64,000 nt of DNA, from NCBI RefSeq assembly GCF_000711245.1, contig NZ_JOMH01000001.1:2102830-2166829 (forward strand). The letters are read 5' to 3'. Position 1 is the stretch's first letter; the number at the start of each line of letters is the position of its first letter. The DNA is from Polycyclovorans algicola TG408. GTDB taxonomy: Bacteria; Pseudomonadota; Gammaproteobacteria; Nevskiales; Nevskiaceae. The notes below the pieces were generated by a model. That model did not search any database. It was not told where the DNA came from and was given only the letters and a program-made list of their open reading frames with translations. Positions 1 through 6,688 of the stretch are shown here, in pieces. The position numbers were made by a program, and so were the translations under genes.

Positions 1-315
1 GATTTTGGTCATTTCTGACCCGCCCTCTTCGCTGGGCATCAGGCGCGCGAACTCCTTATGCAGCGACTCGCGCTTTAAAGTCAGCAGTTGGTGCCGGGCA
101 ACGGCGCGTTGCTGAACCTGTTCGCTGAACTGAGGGAACATGCGGTCTTCAATTTGTTCACGTACGCCCTTCAGTTCGTGATCGATCTTGTAAATGTCAG
201 ATTTAAGCTCTTGCGCCGCCTGCACTAACGCATGCTCGGCGGCAAAGTGGCTGCGCCGCACTGACTGCAGAAATCGCAGCTTGTCGTCTACCTTGATTCG
301 TTGTTGCGGGGTCAT
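1..315 (-). CDS. Hypothetical coiled-coil protein, C-terminus cut by window edge
   Basis: An open frame starts with ATG at 315, preceded by a good AAGGAG ribosome site 8 bases upstream, and runs off the left edge after 105 codons without a stop. The product is charged and heptad-like, rich in Glu, Gln, Arg and Leu, and begins MTPQQRIKVDDKLRF. It reads as a helical, probably coiled-coil protein. It follows the 356-655 gene by 40 bases on the same strand and so probably belongs to the alpA transcript. I do not recognise the family. The reading frame and ribosome site are what support it; function is unknown. Confidence 0.6.
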   Translation of the reverse strand, partial: MTPQQRIKVDDKLRFLQSVRRSHFAAEHALVQAAQELKSDIYKIDHELKGVREQIEDRMFPQFSEQVQQRAVARHQLLTLKRESLHKEFARLMPSEEGGSEMTKI

Positions 316-355
316 GTCTTGTTACTCCTTGGCTTCAGATGGGTGCTACTCGGGG

Positions 356-655
356 TCAGTTGCTGAGCAGTCCTTCCATGTCGGAAATGCTGTTGGCGAT
401 TTCTTTGGCCGCTGCCAAGATGCAGCCGCCATGTTCTTCGATGGCTTCGCCCAGACACCCCAATTGCGCGTCAATCGCGTCGGCTAGATACAGCTTCGAG
501 GTCGCAATGATCATCGCGGCCATCAGGGCTGTGCGGTCTTGTGGCTGAAGGGTGTTGAATATCGCCGCTGCATCGTTGTGCGCGGCGATGGCAATAGCGA
601 TGGCGCTTGCCTGAGCACTGGCGCGCTGAATGCGTCCTTCATCATCGTGGCTCAC
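356..655 (-). CDS. Hypothetical protein of integrative element
   Basis: A 99-residue protein that starts with MSHDDEGRIQRASAQ and is very rich in Ala and Ile, with an alternating Ala/Ile run around residues 16-25. It has no signal peptide and no recognised motif, and looks all-helical. The start codon overlaps the alpA-like gene by four bases (ATGA), so the two are translationally coupled. Its place directly after an AlpA regulator in an integrative element suggests an accessory element protein, but no function can be assigned. Confidence 0.6.
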   Translation of the reverse strand: MSHDDEGRIQRASAQASAIAIAIAAHNDAAAIFNTLQPQDRTALMAAMIIATSKLYLADAIDAQLGCLGEAIEEHGGCILAAAKEIANSISDMEGLLSN

Positions 656-900
656 AGCAGGCCCCGGCCCATGGCCAGACGCGCTTCAATCCACGCATTG
701 ACCTCGCGCGCGTCCCAGGCCACTGACTTGCCTAGTAGAGGCACACTGCGAGGAAAGTCGCCCCGCGCCATTTGTGCGTAAACGCTGGATCGGCTGAGGC
801 CGGTGCGCTGGCAAACCTGATGAATGCGCCACAGCGCAGTCGGCTGTGACGACGGCCCAGAAAATGACTCTGAGGCAACCGTTTGGGTGGTGCTTTGCAT
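652..900 (-). CDS. AlpA-family helix-turn-helix regulator
   Basis: An 82-residue protein with an AlpA/MerR-like winged helix from about residue 23 to 78. The pattern is WRIHQVCQRTGLSRSSVYAQ, then a Phe-Pro-x-x-Val-Pro-Leu wing and a Trp-x-x-x-x-Val-x-x-Trp-Ile end typical of phage AlpA (PF05930). AlpA of the CP4-57 prophage activates the integrase needed for excision; relatives act as excisionases or transcription factors in P4-like elements. It is the first gene of a leftward set that includes 356-655 and 1-315. A perfect palindrome at 1003-1020 lies upstream and is a plausible operator. The precise role here is inferred from family. Confidence 0.85.
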   Translation of the reverse strand: MQSTTQTVASESFSGPSSQPTALWRIHQVCQRTGLSRSSVYAQMARGDFPRSVPLLGKSVAWDAREVNAWIEARLAMGRGLL

Positions 901-1002
901 CTCGTGTCCTCATCAATGCCCATGAGTGCAGCGGGGCGATGGGGACACGTTAGAGAGTGGGTAAAGCGAAAAAACCTCTCAAAAGTTCAAAGTTTTGACG
1001 AG

Positions 1003-1020
1003 TTGTGCGCGTGCGCACAA
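1003..1020. promoter_or_regulatory. Perfect palindrome upstream of alpA-like gene
   Basis: TTGTGCGC-GT-GCGCACAA has two perfect 8-base arms around a 2-base spacer. It lies between the end of the 1053-1880 gene and the alpA-like start at 900, in the only intergenic gap of this part of the element. Size and symmetry fit an operator for a dimeric helix-turn-helix protein. Which protein binds it cannot be told from sequence; AlpA or an element-encoded repressor outside the window are candidates. Confidence 0.5.
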
Positions 1021-1052
1021 ATAAGCGAATTGCTTGGTTTGTTCGCGTGTGG

Positions 1053-1880
1053 TCACCTTTTTAACCTCGCGCTTCTGAGCTGACGCACTCGCTGAGCACC
1101 CCAATTCTCATTTTCACCAAACACCGCGCGCACCAGAACGGCTACTTCTTCGTCATGGAACTTTTCGAAGCGCGCTTTCATGCGAAGACTAAGCCGCCGC
1201 GAGAACAGCGCACTGTGGGGGTCAGCACCCTTGGCCTGAATTTTGTTGGCTTGCACCTCTGCGCCCTTTTCGCTCATTTCGCGGAGCGACTTTGCGACTG
1301 ACCGCATCAAGTCATGCAGCGTTACCGAAGGCCCATTCGGGCTGGCATCTGAGACCGAACGAAAGAGAGTTTGATCGATAATAATGGCGTCAACGGGCAT
1401 CCCAAGGTCATGACGAAGCTGTGCCGCCTTAGCGGGTTCGGAGGCCTCAAGGTCACGTCCGATGTGGCCAAGCGCGAGCGCCACGCCATAGCCAATTACT
1501 GGCTCCATTCGATCAGACACCCGTTCGAGCGCCTTAGCGACCTCACCCAGTGCCTTCGCGTCAGCCGGATTGCAGTCCCACGGTTGAGGTGTGTCCACGC
1601 TGCAATAAACGTCCCTGATGAACTCTTCAGACCAGTGGGTGTGAACGGGGCTTTCGGATAGGCCTGCGCCCACCGCATCCTTTGCTAGGCACTGCCACAC
1701 ACGATCCATCTCAGATGGATTGACCAGCTCACCACCCGTTGCCAGCGCAGCGCGCACGCGCGCGTACCAATTCACTTCCTCGCCTTGTTTCGCAACTTTG
1801 GCGTCATTGAACTCCGCAACATGAGCTTTCAGCTCGGAAGGGCAGTGCACTAGCGCTGTTTGGCGTCGACCTGATGTCAT
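1053..1880 (-). CDS. Unknown 275-residue protein coupled to higA
   Basis: I do not recognise this 275-residue protein. It has no signal peptide or membrane segment. The middle (about residues 95-160) is helical and acidic, and the C-terminus is strongly basic (ends VRQLRSARLKR). Its ATG overlaps the higA stop by four bases (ATGA), so it is translated from the higBA message. The tight coupling raises the possibility that it is a third component or a co-regulated cargo protein of the toxin-antitoxin locus. Nothing in the sequence shows an enzymatic motif. Confidence 0.7.
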   Translation of the reverse strand: MTSGRRQTALVHCPSELKAHVAEFNDAKVAKQGEEVNWYARVRAALATGGELVNPSEMDRVWQCLAKDAVGAGLSESPVHTHWSEEFIRDVYCSVDTPQPWDCNPADAKALGEVAKALERVSDRMEPVIGYGVALALGHIGRDLEASEPAKAAQLRHDLGMPVDAIIIDQTLFRSVSDASPNGPSVTLHDLMRSVAKSLREMSEKGAEVQANKIQAKGADPHSALFSRRLSLRMKARFEKFHDEEVAVLVRAVFGENENWGAQRVRQLRSARLKR

Positions 1881-2176
1881 GCTGCTCGCCGCTGCACGTG
1901 GCGCACGATCTCGGGCCGCGTTGGCAGTGTTTTAAGGTCGTATGCAGCCTGCAAGGCCAGCCACGATTCTGCATCTCCGCCAAAATAGCGTGCCAGGCGT
2001 TCGGCGGTGTCAGCGGTAACGGCGCGTCGTTCTTTCACGATTTCATGAATGCGCGTTGCAGGCACCGCCAGAGCGTTGGCCAGTGCATTAACGGACAGCG
2101 CCAGGGGCACGAGAAAGTCTTCGCGCAAAATCTCACCGGGGTGCACCGCTCGCATTTGATTGATGGGTTTGTTCAT
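1877..2176 (-). CDS. higA: HigA-type antitoxin (XRE family)
   Basis: A 99-residue HigA. After a short lead comes the family hallmark VHPGEILREDFL at about residues 11-22, then an XRE helix-turn-helix with Leu-Ala-Val-Pro-Ala-Thr-Arg-Ile recognition region, and RAVTADTAERLARYFG further on. HigA antitoxins neutralise the HigB mRNA interferase and repress their own promoter by binding a palindrome. It lies 9 bases downstream of higB, in the toxin-first order usual for higBA, and its stop overlaps the next gene. A palindrome at 2477-2491 is the likely operator. Confidence 0.92.
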   Translation of the reverse strand: MNKPINQMRAVHPGEILREDFLVPLALSVNALANALAVPATRIHEIVKERRAVTADTAERLARYFGGDAESWLALQAAYDLKTLPTRPEIVRHVQRRAA

Positions 2177-2185
2177 GAGGTTGCT

Positions 2186-2464
2186 TCAGTGGTAATCGAC
2201 GATTTCCACGTCGGTGGGGCCTGCGTCGGTCCAGATAAAGCACAGGCGAAACTGACCATTCACGCGGATGCTGTATTGACCCGCTCGATCACCCTTGAGT
2301 GACTCCAACTGATTGCCGGGTGGCGAGCGCAAAAATTCCAGCGTCCGCGCCGCATCCAACTGCGTGAGCTTGCGTTCCGCAACGCCCGCGAAGGCTCGAA
2401 ATCGAGCGGGCGCTTTGCCTTCAAACAATGCCCGTGTGTATTTGCAGCGGAAGGACTGGATCAC
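2186..2464 (-). CDS. higB: HigB-type RelE/ParE toxin
   Basis: A 92-residue RelE/ParE-superfamily toxin of the HigB group (PF05015). Diagnostic features are the early Phe-x-Cys-Lys-x-Thr region, the Arg-Lys-Leu-x-x-Leu-Asp-Ala-Ala helix and the terminal strands with SLKGDRAGQYSIRVNGQFRL, followed by Ile-Val-Asp-Tyr-His. HigB toxins cleave mRNA on the ribosome. Length is normal for the family and the basic surface residues (Arg, Lys) are intact, so it should be active. It is transcribed first, with the HigA gene directly downstream. Confidence 0.92.
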   Translation of the reverse strand: MIQSFRCKYTRALFEGKAPARFRAFAGVAERKLTQLDAARTLEFLRSPPGNQLESLKGDRAGQYSIRVNGQFRLCFIWTDAGPTDVEIVDYH

Positions 2465-2470
2465 AGAGTT

Positions 2471-2500
2471 AGACTATTACGCGACGCGTAACGCCGTCAA
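2471..2500 (-). promoter_or_regulatory. higBA promoter with embedded operator palindrome
   Basis: On the minus strand TTGACG (2500-2495) and TAGTCT (2476-2471) are separated by 18 bases and make a plausible sigma-70 promoter 7 bases upstream of higB. A perfect inverted repeat, TTACGCG-A-CGCGTAA at 2477-2491, fills most of the spacer. A dimer bound here would block RNA polymerase, as expected for HigA autorepression. The promoter boxes are by eye; the palindrome is exact. Confidence 0.55.
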
Positions 2501-2571
2501 CGCTCGGGGATTGTCCGTCGCTGTGTAGACAAGCCCCTGCGTGTTCCATGGCGGGCCAAATCGCACATTGC

Positions 2572-2694
2572 AATTCCCCGTTCCCCACGGGGACGGGGAA
2601 CACAAAAATCTCTGACGGGGAACGGAAAAGACGTTTTTATTCAATAGGCTGCAAGCCAATTCCCCGTCATCCCCGTGTTCCCCGTGCTTTTTGC
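2572..2694. repeat. Cluster of GGGGAAC/GGGGA repeats between higB and int
   Basis: This non-coding gap holds many copies of ACGGGGA or its complement TCCCCGT. At 2575-2601 they form a long imperfect hairpin (TTCCCCG-T-TCCCC paired with GGGGA-CGGGGAA). Further copies occur near 2615-2625 and between 2660 and 2690. The repeats lie just downstream of the integrase stop, so the hairpin could end transcription of int, or the copies may bind an element protein. The density of one heptamer is seen directly; function is not known. Confidence 0.5.
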
Positions 2695-2706
2695 AGTGAC
2701 TACAGG

Positions 2707-3927
2707 TTAAGAGGCCATTTTCCGCATCGTCACCACCTTGGAATCACCCCGCGCGAGGCGGTCCAGGTAGTCGGCCCAGGCTTGCATCATCTGGCGCCGC
2801 GCGGCCAGGTGTTCGGCCCGGTTATAGGCGGCCTTCACCTTGTTGCGTTCGGCATGGGCAAGCTGGCGTTCAATGACATCGGGCGGCCAACCCATTTCAT
2901 TCAGTGCGGTGGACGCCATAGATCGAAAGCCGTGGCCGGTCATCTGGCCGGTGGTGTACCCCAGGCGCCGCAGTGCGCCCAACACGGTGTTCTCGCTCAT
3001 AGGCCGCGTGCGGGTGCGGACGCTTGGGAACACGTATTGCCCGCCGCCGGTCAGCGGCTGCAACTCTCTCAGGATCGCAACCGCCTGGACGGCAAGGGGG
3101 ACGATGTGAACAGCCCGCGATTTCATCTTGCCCGCAGGGATGCGCCACTCTGAGGCGTCGAAGTCAATCTCGGACCATTCGGCACGCCGCAGCTCGCCAG
3201 GGCGAACGAACACCAGGGGCGCCAGCTTGAGGGCGCACAGCGTGACGAATGATCCCTTGTACGAATGCAGCACCCGCAGTAGCTCGCCCATGGCCTTGGG
3301 GTCGGTGACGGCGGCGTGGTGCGTTTCCTGTGCTGGGGCGAGGGCGCCACGCAAAGATGTCGTTGGGTCGCTCTGCGCTCGCCCGGTGGCCACGGCATAC
3401 CGAAACACCTGCCCGCAGTTCTGTAAAGCGCGGTGGGCGGTATCGAGCGCGCCACGGCTTTCGACCCGGCGCAGGGCGGCCAGCAGCTCGGGTGGGGTGA
3501 TGTCGGCAATCGGGCGCCTGCCAACCCAAGGGAACACGTCACGCTCAAAGCGACGTTCGATGCGTTCTGCATGCTCGGGTGTCCACGATGCCCGGTACTT
3601 GGTCAGCCACTCCCGCGCGATGGCTTCGAAGCTATCGGCATCAGCCGACACCATCGCGGCCTTGGCCGCCTTTCGCTTTTCGCTGGGGTCGATACCAGCG
3701 GCAATGTCCTTGCGTGCCTGGTCGCGAGCATCACGGGCAGCTCGCAGGGAAACGTCAGGGTAGGTGCCCATGGACAACAGCTTTTCCTTGCCGCCAACCC
3801 GGTACTTCAGCCGCCACCATTTGCCGCCCTTGGGGGTGACCAAAAGAAACAGGCCGCCGCCGTCTGAAAGCTTCAGGGGCTTTGGGCCGGGCTTGGCGTT
3901 TCGGGCTGCGGTATCGGTCAGGGGCAT
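2707..3927 (-). CDS. int: P4-type tyrosine recombinase (integrase)
   Basis: A 406-residue site-specific recombinase. Residues 1-90 form the DUF4102/Arm-DNA-binding domain (LSDGGGLFLLVTPKGGKWW). A SAM-like core-binding domain follows at about 105-190, then the catalytic domain at about 205-380. The catalytic residues are visible: Arg in RPGELRRAEW, Lys in GKMKSRAVHIVPL, His and Arg in HGFR, His in QLAHAERN and the Tyr nucleophile in KAAYNRAEH. It should catalyse integration and excision at the tRNA-Cys site. The gene starts only about 170 bases from the tRNA 3' end, as usual for tRNA-targeted elements. Confidence 0.95.
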   Translation of the reverse strand: MPLTDTAARNAKPGPKPLKLSDGGGLFLLVTPKGGKWWRLKYRVGGKEKLLSMGTYPDVSLRAARDARDQARKDIAAGIDPSEKRKAAKAAMVSADADSFEAIAREWLTKYRASWTPEHAERIERRFERDVFPWVGRRPIADITPPELLAALRRVESRGALDTAHRALQNCGQVFRYAVATGRAQSDPTTSLRGALAPAQETHHAAVTDPKAMGELLRVLHSYKGSFVTLCALKLAPLVFVRPGELRRAEWSEIDFDASEWRIPAGKMKSRAVHIVPLAVQAVAILRELQPLTGGGQYVFPSVRTRTRPMSENTVLGALRRLGYTTGQMTGHGFRSMASTALNEMGWPPDVIERQLAHAERNKVKAAYNRAEHLAARRQMMQAWADYLDRLARGDSKVVTMRKMAS

Positions 3928-3930
3928 GAC

Positions 3931-3969
3931 TGGGGGTAACAGGTTTCACCCATGTGGGCGTTACCCCCA
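3931..3969. promoter_or_regulatory. Nested inverted repeat just upstream of integrase
   Basis: TGGGGGTAAC (3931-3940) is repeated inverted as GTTACCCCCA (3960-3969), and a smaller inverted repeat CCCA-TG-TGGG sits between them. A third related copy, GCTACCCCCA, follows at about 3972. The array begins four bases from the integrase start codon. It may be an operator for autoregulation or a set of arm-type binding sites for the integrase's N-terminal domain. The repeats are exact; the role is inferred. Confidence 0.5.
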
Positions 3970-4033
3970 AAGCTACCCCCATTTAACGCTGGCTGCCAGT
4001 GGATGACAGCGGACAAGCACGGACCTCAGAAAG

Positions 4034-4060
4034 CAAAAAACCCTGCATCTAACAGGGTTT
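4034..4060 (-). terminator. Rho-independent terminator after tRNA-Cys
   Basis: On the minus strand AAACCCTG and CAGGGTTT form an 8-base stem around a 7-base loop, followed by a run of T. It is 34 bases past the 3' end of the tRNA-Cys gene and should end that transcript before the integrative element. Confidence 0.8.
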
Positions 4061-4094
4061 CATGGACTTCCGTGGACCTACTCGGATGGTCAAA

Positions 4095-4168
4095 TGGAGG
4101 CTGGGGTCGGAATTGAACCGGCGTACGCGGATTTGCAGTCCGCTGCATAACCACTCTGCCACCCAGCC
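4095..4168 (-). tRNA. tRNA-Cys (GCA)
   Basis: A 74-base cloverleaf with encoded CCA. The acceptor arms GGCTGGG and CCCAGCC pair fully, the anticodon stem-loop reads GGACT-GCA-AATCC and the T-loop is TTCAATT. One C:A mismatch in the T-stem also occurs in other gammaproteobacterial tRNA-Cys genes as I recall them. The integrase lies beyond its 3' end, which makes this the probable insertion target. Confidence 0.95.
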
Positions 4169-4204
4169 GCTGAAGCGGTGTCACCAGAGACAATGCCCTG
4201 AGAC

Positions 4205-4229
4205 AAAAAAGCCCCGATACTTCGGGGCT
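4205..4229 (-). terminator. Terminator-like hairpin between tRNA-Gly and tRNA-Cys
   Basis: On the minus strand AGCCCCGA and TCGGGGCT form a perfect 8-base stem with a 4-base loop followed by TTTTTT. It sits seven bases past the tRNA-Gly CCA and 37 bases before tRNA-Cys. It should stop most transcripts after tRNA-Gly, yet the short space before tRNA-Cys shows no clear promoter, so it may instead act as a partial terminator or processing site. Confidence 0.7.
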
Positions 4230-4235
4230 GATTCT

Positions 4236-4311
4236 TGGAGCGGGTAACGAGGCTCGAACTCGTGACCTCGACCTTGGCAAGGTCGCGCTCTACCAACTGA
4301 GCTACACCCGC
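4236..4311 (-). tRNA. tRNA-Gly (GCC)
   Basis: A 76-base cloverleaf with encoded CCA. The acceptor GCGGGTG pairs with TACCCGC, the D-arm reads TAGCTCAGTTGGTAGAGC, the anticodon loop is TTGCCAA and the T-loop TTCGAGC. In many gammaproteobacteria tRNA-Gly and tRNA-Cys are consecutive genes downstream of pgsA, the same order as here. Confidence 0.97.
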
Positions 4312-4514
4312 TACGTGGCGCGCATTATAGGCCGCCAGATCATTCCGTCAACCGGTTTTTTGCAGATGGGGATCATCCGACTAGATTAATCAGCCCTGTG
4401 GGTGGTCGGGTCATCGGTCAGGTCGTTATTCTGGCTTTGCGTCCTCGCGCACAGGCCCTCACGGCCTCGCCAATTAGGTCAAACCACGCGCCGTCATCAA
4501 GGAGCGAGTTCATT

Positions 4515-5327
4515 TTGAAAAGCATCATCGCCGTGCTGGGTCTGGCCGGCCTGCTTTACTTTCACAACGCTGCGGCGCAAGACCCGGTGGACCGGGCGCT
4601 GGGGACTGCCGAGCGGGCGCAGCGCGATGCCGCAGCGTCGCAGCAACGCATTGATCAACTGGATGACCAGACCCGCGCATTGCTGGAGCGCTACCGCGCC
4701 GCAACCTGGCAGGCGCAGCAGTTGACCGTGTTTGCCGACCAGCTCGAAGCCATCGCCGAGCGGCAGGAAGAAGAGAAGGCCTCGCTACGTCGCCAGATCG
4801 ACGCCATGCAGCGCACCGAGGCCGAGTTGATGCCTTTGATGCTGCGCATGCTCGATGCCTTTGACGCGCTGATCGCGCGTGATCTGCCGTTTCTCGAAAC
4901 CGAACGTGAAGAACGTCTGGCACAAGTCTCGAGTTTGATGAGCGACCCCGACGCCTCGCTGGCGCAGAAGTACCGCCGACTGCTGGAGGCCTACCAGATC
5001 GAGATTGACTACGGCCAGGGGCTGGACGCCGAGCGCGGCCAGATTGGTGAGCGCACCGTCGACATTCTCCGTGTCGGTCGGCTGGCGCTCTACGGCCTGA
5101 CCCTGGACGGCCGAGAGGCGTTTCGCTGGGACCGCGAGGCAGGTGATTGGCAGGTGGCCGATGCCGGGTTGCGACGCACCATCCGCCAGGGCCTGCGCAT
5201 GGCGCGTGACACCGCACCGATTGCATTGCTGCGCCTGCCGGTGGTTGCGCCCGTGGCGGTGCAGGCCAACACACCGCCCGAGGGCGACATGCCATTGGAT
5301 GAAAGCGATGCGGAGGACCCGCCATGA
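4515..5327 (+). CDS. DUF3450 protein, first gene of TonB-TPR operon
   Basis: A 270-residue exported protein of the DUF3450 family. I place the start at TTG 4515 because AAGGAG (4499-4504) precedes it at 10 bases and the product then begins with a clean signal peptide, MKSIIAVLGLAGLLY, cleaved near Ala-Ala-Ala-Gln. Upstream in-frame codons would add a non-signal leader. Residues about 25-130 are a long Gln/Glu/Arg-rich coiled coil. DUF3450 genes regularly precede TtpC-exbB-exbD-tonB sets in gammaproteobacteria; the protein is thought to be periplasmic, with no biochemical role known. It overlaps the next gene by four bases. The 203 bases before it (4312-4514) hold no gene. Confidence 0.85.
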   Translation: MKSIIAVLGLAGLLYFHNAAAQDPVDRALGTAERAQRDAAASQQRIDQLDDQTRALLERYRAATWQAQQLTVFADQLEAIAERQEEEKASLRRQIDAMQRTEAELMPLMLRMLDAFDALIARDLPFLETEREERLAQVSSLMSDPDASLAQKYRRLLEAYQIEIDYGQGLDAERGQIGERTVDILRVGRLALYGLTLDGREAFRWDREAGDWQVADAGLRRTIRQGLRMARDTAPIALLRLPVVAPVAVQANTPPEGDMPLDESDAEDPP

Positions 5328-6688
5328 GCCGCATCACCCGGTTCACCAGGCTGCGCTGGGTTGGCGCCGCCGCGCTGCTGGTGGTCACGCCGCTGCTGGG
5401 TGCCCAGGCCCCGGACCTCAATGCGTTGTTGCGCGAGGTCGAAGAGGCGGCCCGGCAGGGCGGCGAGATCAACCGTGAGCGCGAGGCGCGCTTTGTTCGC
5501 CAGCGCTCCGAGCAGCAAACCCTGCTTCGCGAGGCCGAGGCCGAGCAGAAAAGCGCGCAGGCCCGCATCGACGCCATTCGCGAGGACTTCGAAGCCCAGC
5601 AGGAAGAGATTCAGGCGCTCAAGGCGCAGTTGCGTGACAACGTCGGCGAGCTGGATCAGATGTACGCTGGCATTCGCCAGACCGCCAGCGATCTGCGCGG
5701 CACCGCCAGCGAGTCGCTGATCACCGCCCAGACGCCGGAGCGGCTTGACCTGCTCGACCGCCTCGCTGATGGCCGCGAGCTGCCCGAGATCGACGATCTG
5801 GAAGCGCTCTGGATCACCCTGCTGGAACAGGCCGTCGAAGCCGGGCGCAGCGTCCGGTTCGATGCCGACGTGGTGCAACCGGATGGCGACGCGCAGCGGC
5901 AGTCGGTGGTGCGGGTCGGTCCGTTCACCGCCATGTCACAGGGTCGTTACCTCAGCCTTGACGGCGACGGCCGGCTCATCGCTCTGCCGCAGCAGCCGTC
6001 GTGGGCGTGGACACGCACCGCCTCGGCGTTCGAAGAAGCCGAATCGGGCACGGAATTGGCGATGATCGATCCGTCGCGCGGCTCGCTCTTACGGGTTGAA
6101 GGCGAGCGCCCGGACCTGCTGGAGCGCATTCGCCAGGGCGGCGCCGTCGGCCTGCTGATTCTGGTCATCGGTTTCATCGGCATCGTCATCGCCCTTGTCC
6201 AGTGGCGTTATCTGGCCACTGCCGGCAGCCGCATGCGGCGTCAGTTGGCCGACCGCGAAAACCCGAAACCCAACAACCCGCTGGGCCGGTTGCTGTTGAC
6301 GTTCAGCAATGACACGGCCCCACCGCAAGACGCCGAGCTGATCGAGCTGCGACTGTCGGAGTCGGTGCTGAAAGAGACCCCGCGCATCGAACGCGCCCAG
6401 TCGCTGGTCAAGCTGTTTGCTGCAGTGGCGCCGCTACTCGGGCTGCTGGGCACGGTGACCGGCATGATCGCCACCTTCCAGGCCATCACCGTGTTCGGCA
6501 CGGGGGATCCGAAACTGATGGCCGGCGGCATTTCCCAGGCGCTGGTGACCACGGTGCTGGGGTTGGTGGCGGCCATTCCGCTGCTGTTCCTCAACTCGCT
6601 GCTGGTGGCACGCGCCAAGGTGTTGATCCAGATGCTCGACGAGGCCTCGGCGGTGATGCTCGCCGACCGCATGGAGCGCCTGCCGTGA
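5324..6688 (+). CDS. TtpC-like MotA/TolQ/ExbB protein with periplasmic arm
   Basis: A 454-residue inner-membrane protein. It has an N-terminal signal (residues 1-27), then a long coiled-coil periplasmic region (about 28-140) and a second extracytoplasmic region to about 260. A membrane segment follows (GLLILVIGFIGIVIALVQW), then a C-terminal MotA/TolQ/ExbB domain with FAAVAPLLGLLGTVTGMIATF and a last segment. This is the layout of TtpC, which is required in Vibrio for TonB2-type energy transduction. It is followed by a normal-length ExbB, so the complex has two ExbB-like proteins. Overlap with both neighbours is four bases. Confidence 0.88.
   Translation: MSRITRFTRLRWVGAAALLVVTPLLGAQAPDLNALLREVEEAARQGGEINREREARFVRQRSEQQTLLREAEAEQKSAQARIDAIREDFEAQQEEIQALKAQLRDNVGELDQMYAGIRQTASDLRGTASESLITAQTPERLDLLDRLADGRELPEIDDLEALWITLLEQAVEAGRSVRFDADVVQPDGDAQRQSVVRVGPFTAMSQGRYLSLDGDGRLIALPQQPSWAWTRTASAFEEAESGTELAMIDPSRGSLLRVEGERPDLLERIRQGGAVGLLILVIGFIGIVIALVQWRYLATAGSRMRRQLADRENPKPNNPLGRLLLTFSNDTAPPQDAELIELRLSESVLKETPRIERAQSLVKLFAAVAPLLGLLGTVTGMIATFQAITVFGTGDPKLMAGGISQALVTTVLGLVAAIPLLFLNSLLVARAKVLIQMLDEASAVMLADRMERLP

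Larger units (their letters stand above)
1..4094. mobile_element. Right end of an integrative element behind tRNA-Cys
   Basis: This stretch has the gene content of a small integrative or satellite element: an Arm-DNA-binding (DUF4102) tyrosine integrase nearest the tRNA, a higBA module, an AlpA-type excision/transcription regulator and short unknown proteins, all on the minus strand. P4-type integrases usually insert at the 3' end of a tRNA gene, and the tRNA-Cys 3' end faces this block. I could not find a second copy of the tRNA-Cys 3' end in the window, so the exact attachment core is unknown and the other end lies to the left of position 1. The boundary at 4094 is therefore inferred; the tRNA terminator at 4034-4060 may belong to either side. 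Confidence 0.75.

Noticed and set aside
883-1083. 66-codon frame across the alpA upstream gap
   Set aside because: It would run through the palindrome and both flanking genes and has no ribosome site or family.
1-4094. A second copy of the tRNA-Cys 3' end as attachment repeat
   Set aside because: No repeat of positions 4095-4120 was found inside the window, so I give no attachment-site coordinates.
5090-5878. Long minus-strand open frames across the DUF3450 and TtpC-like genes
   Set aside because: They are antisense to well-supported overlapping genes and have low-complexity Arg/Ser-rich products.
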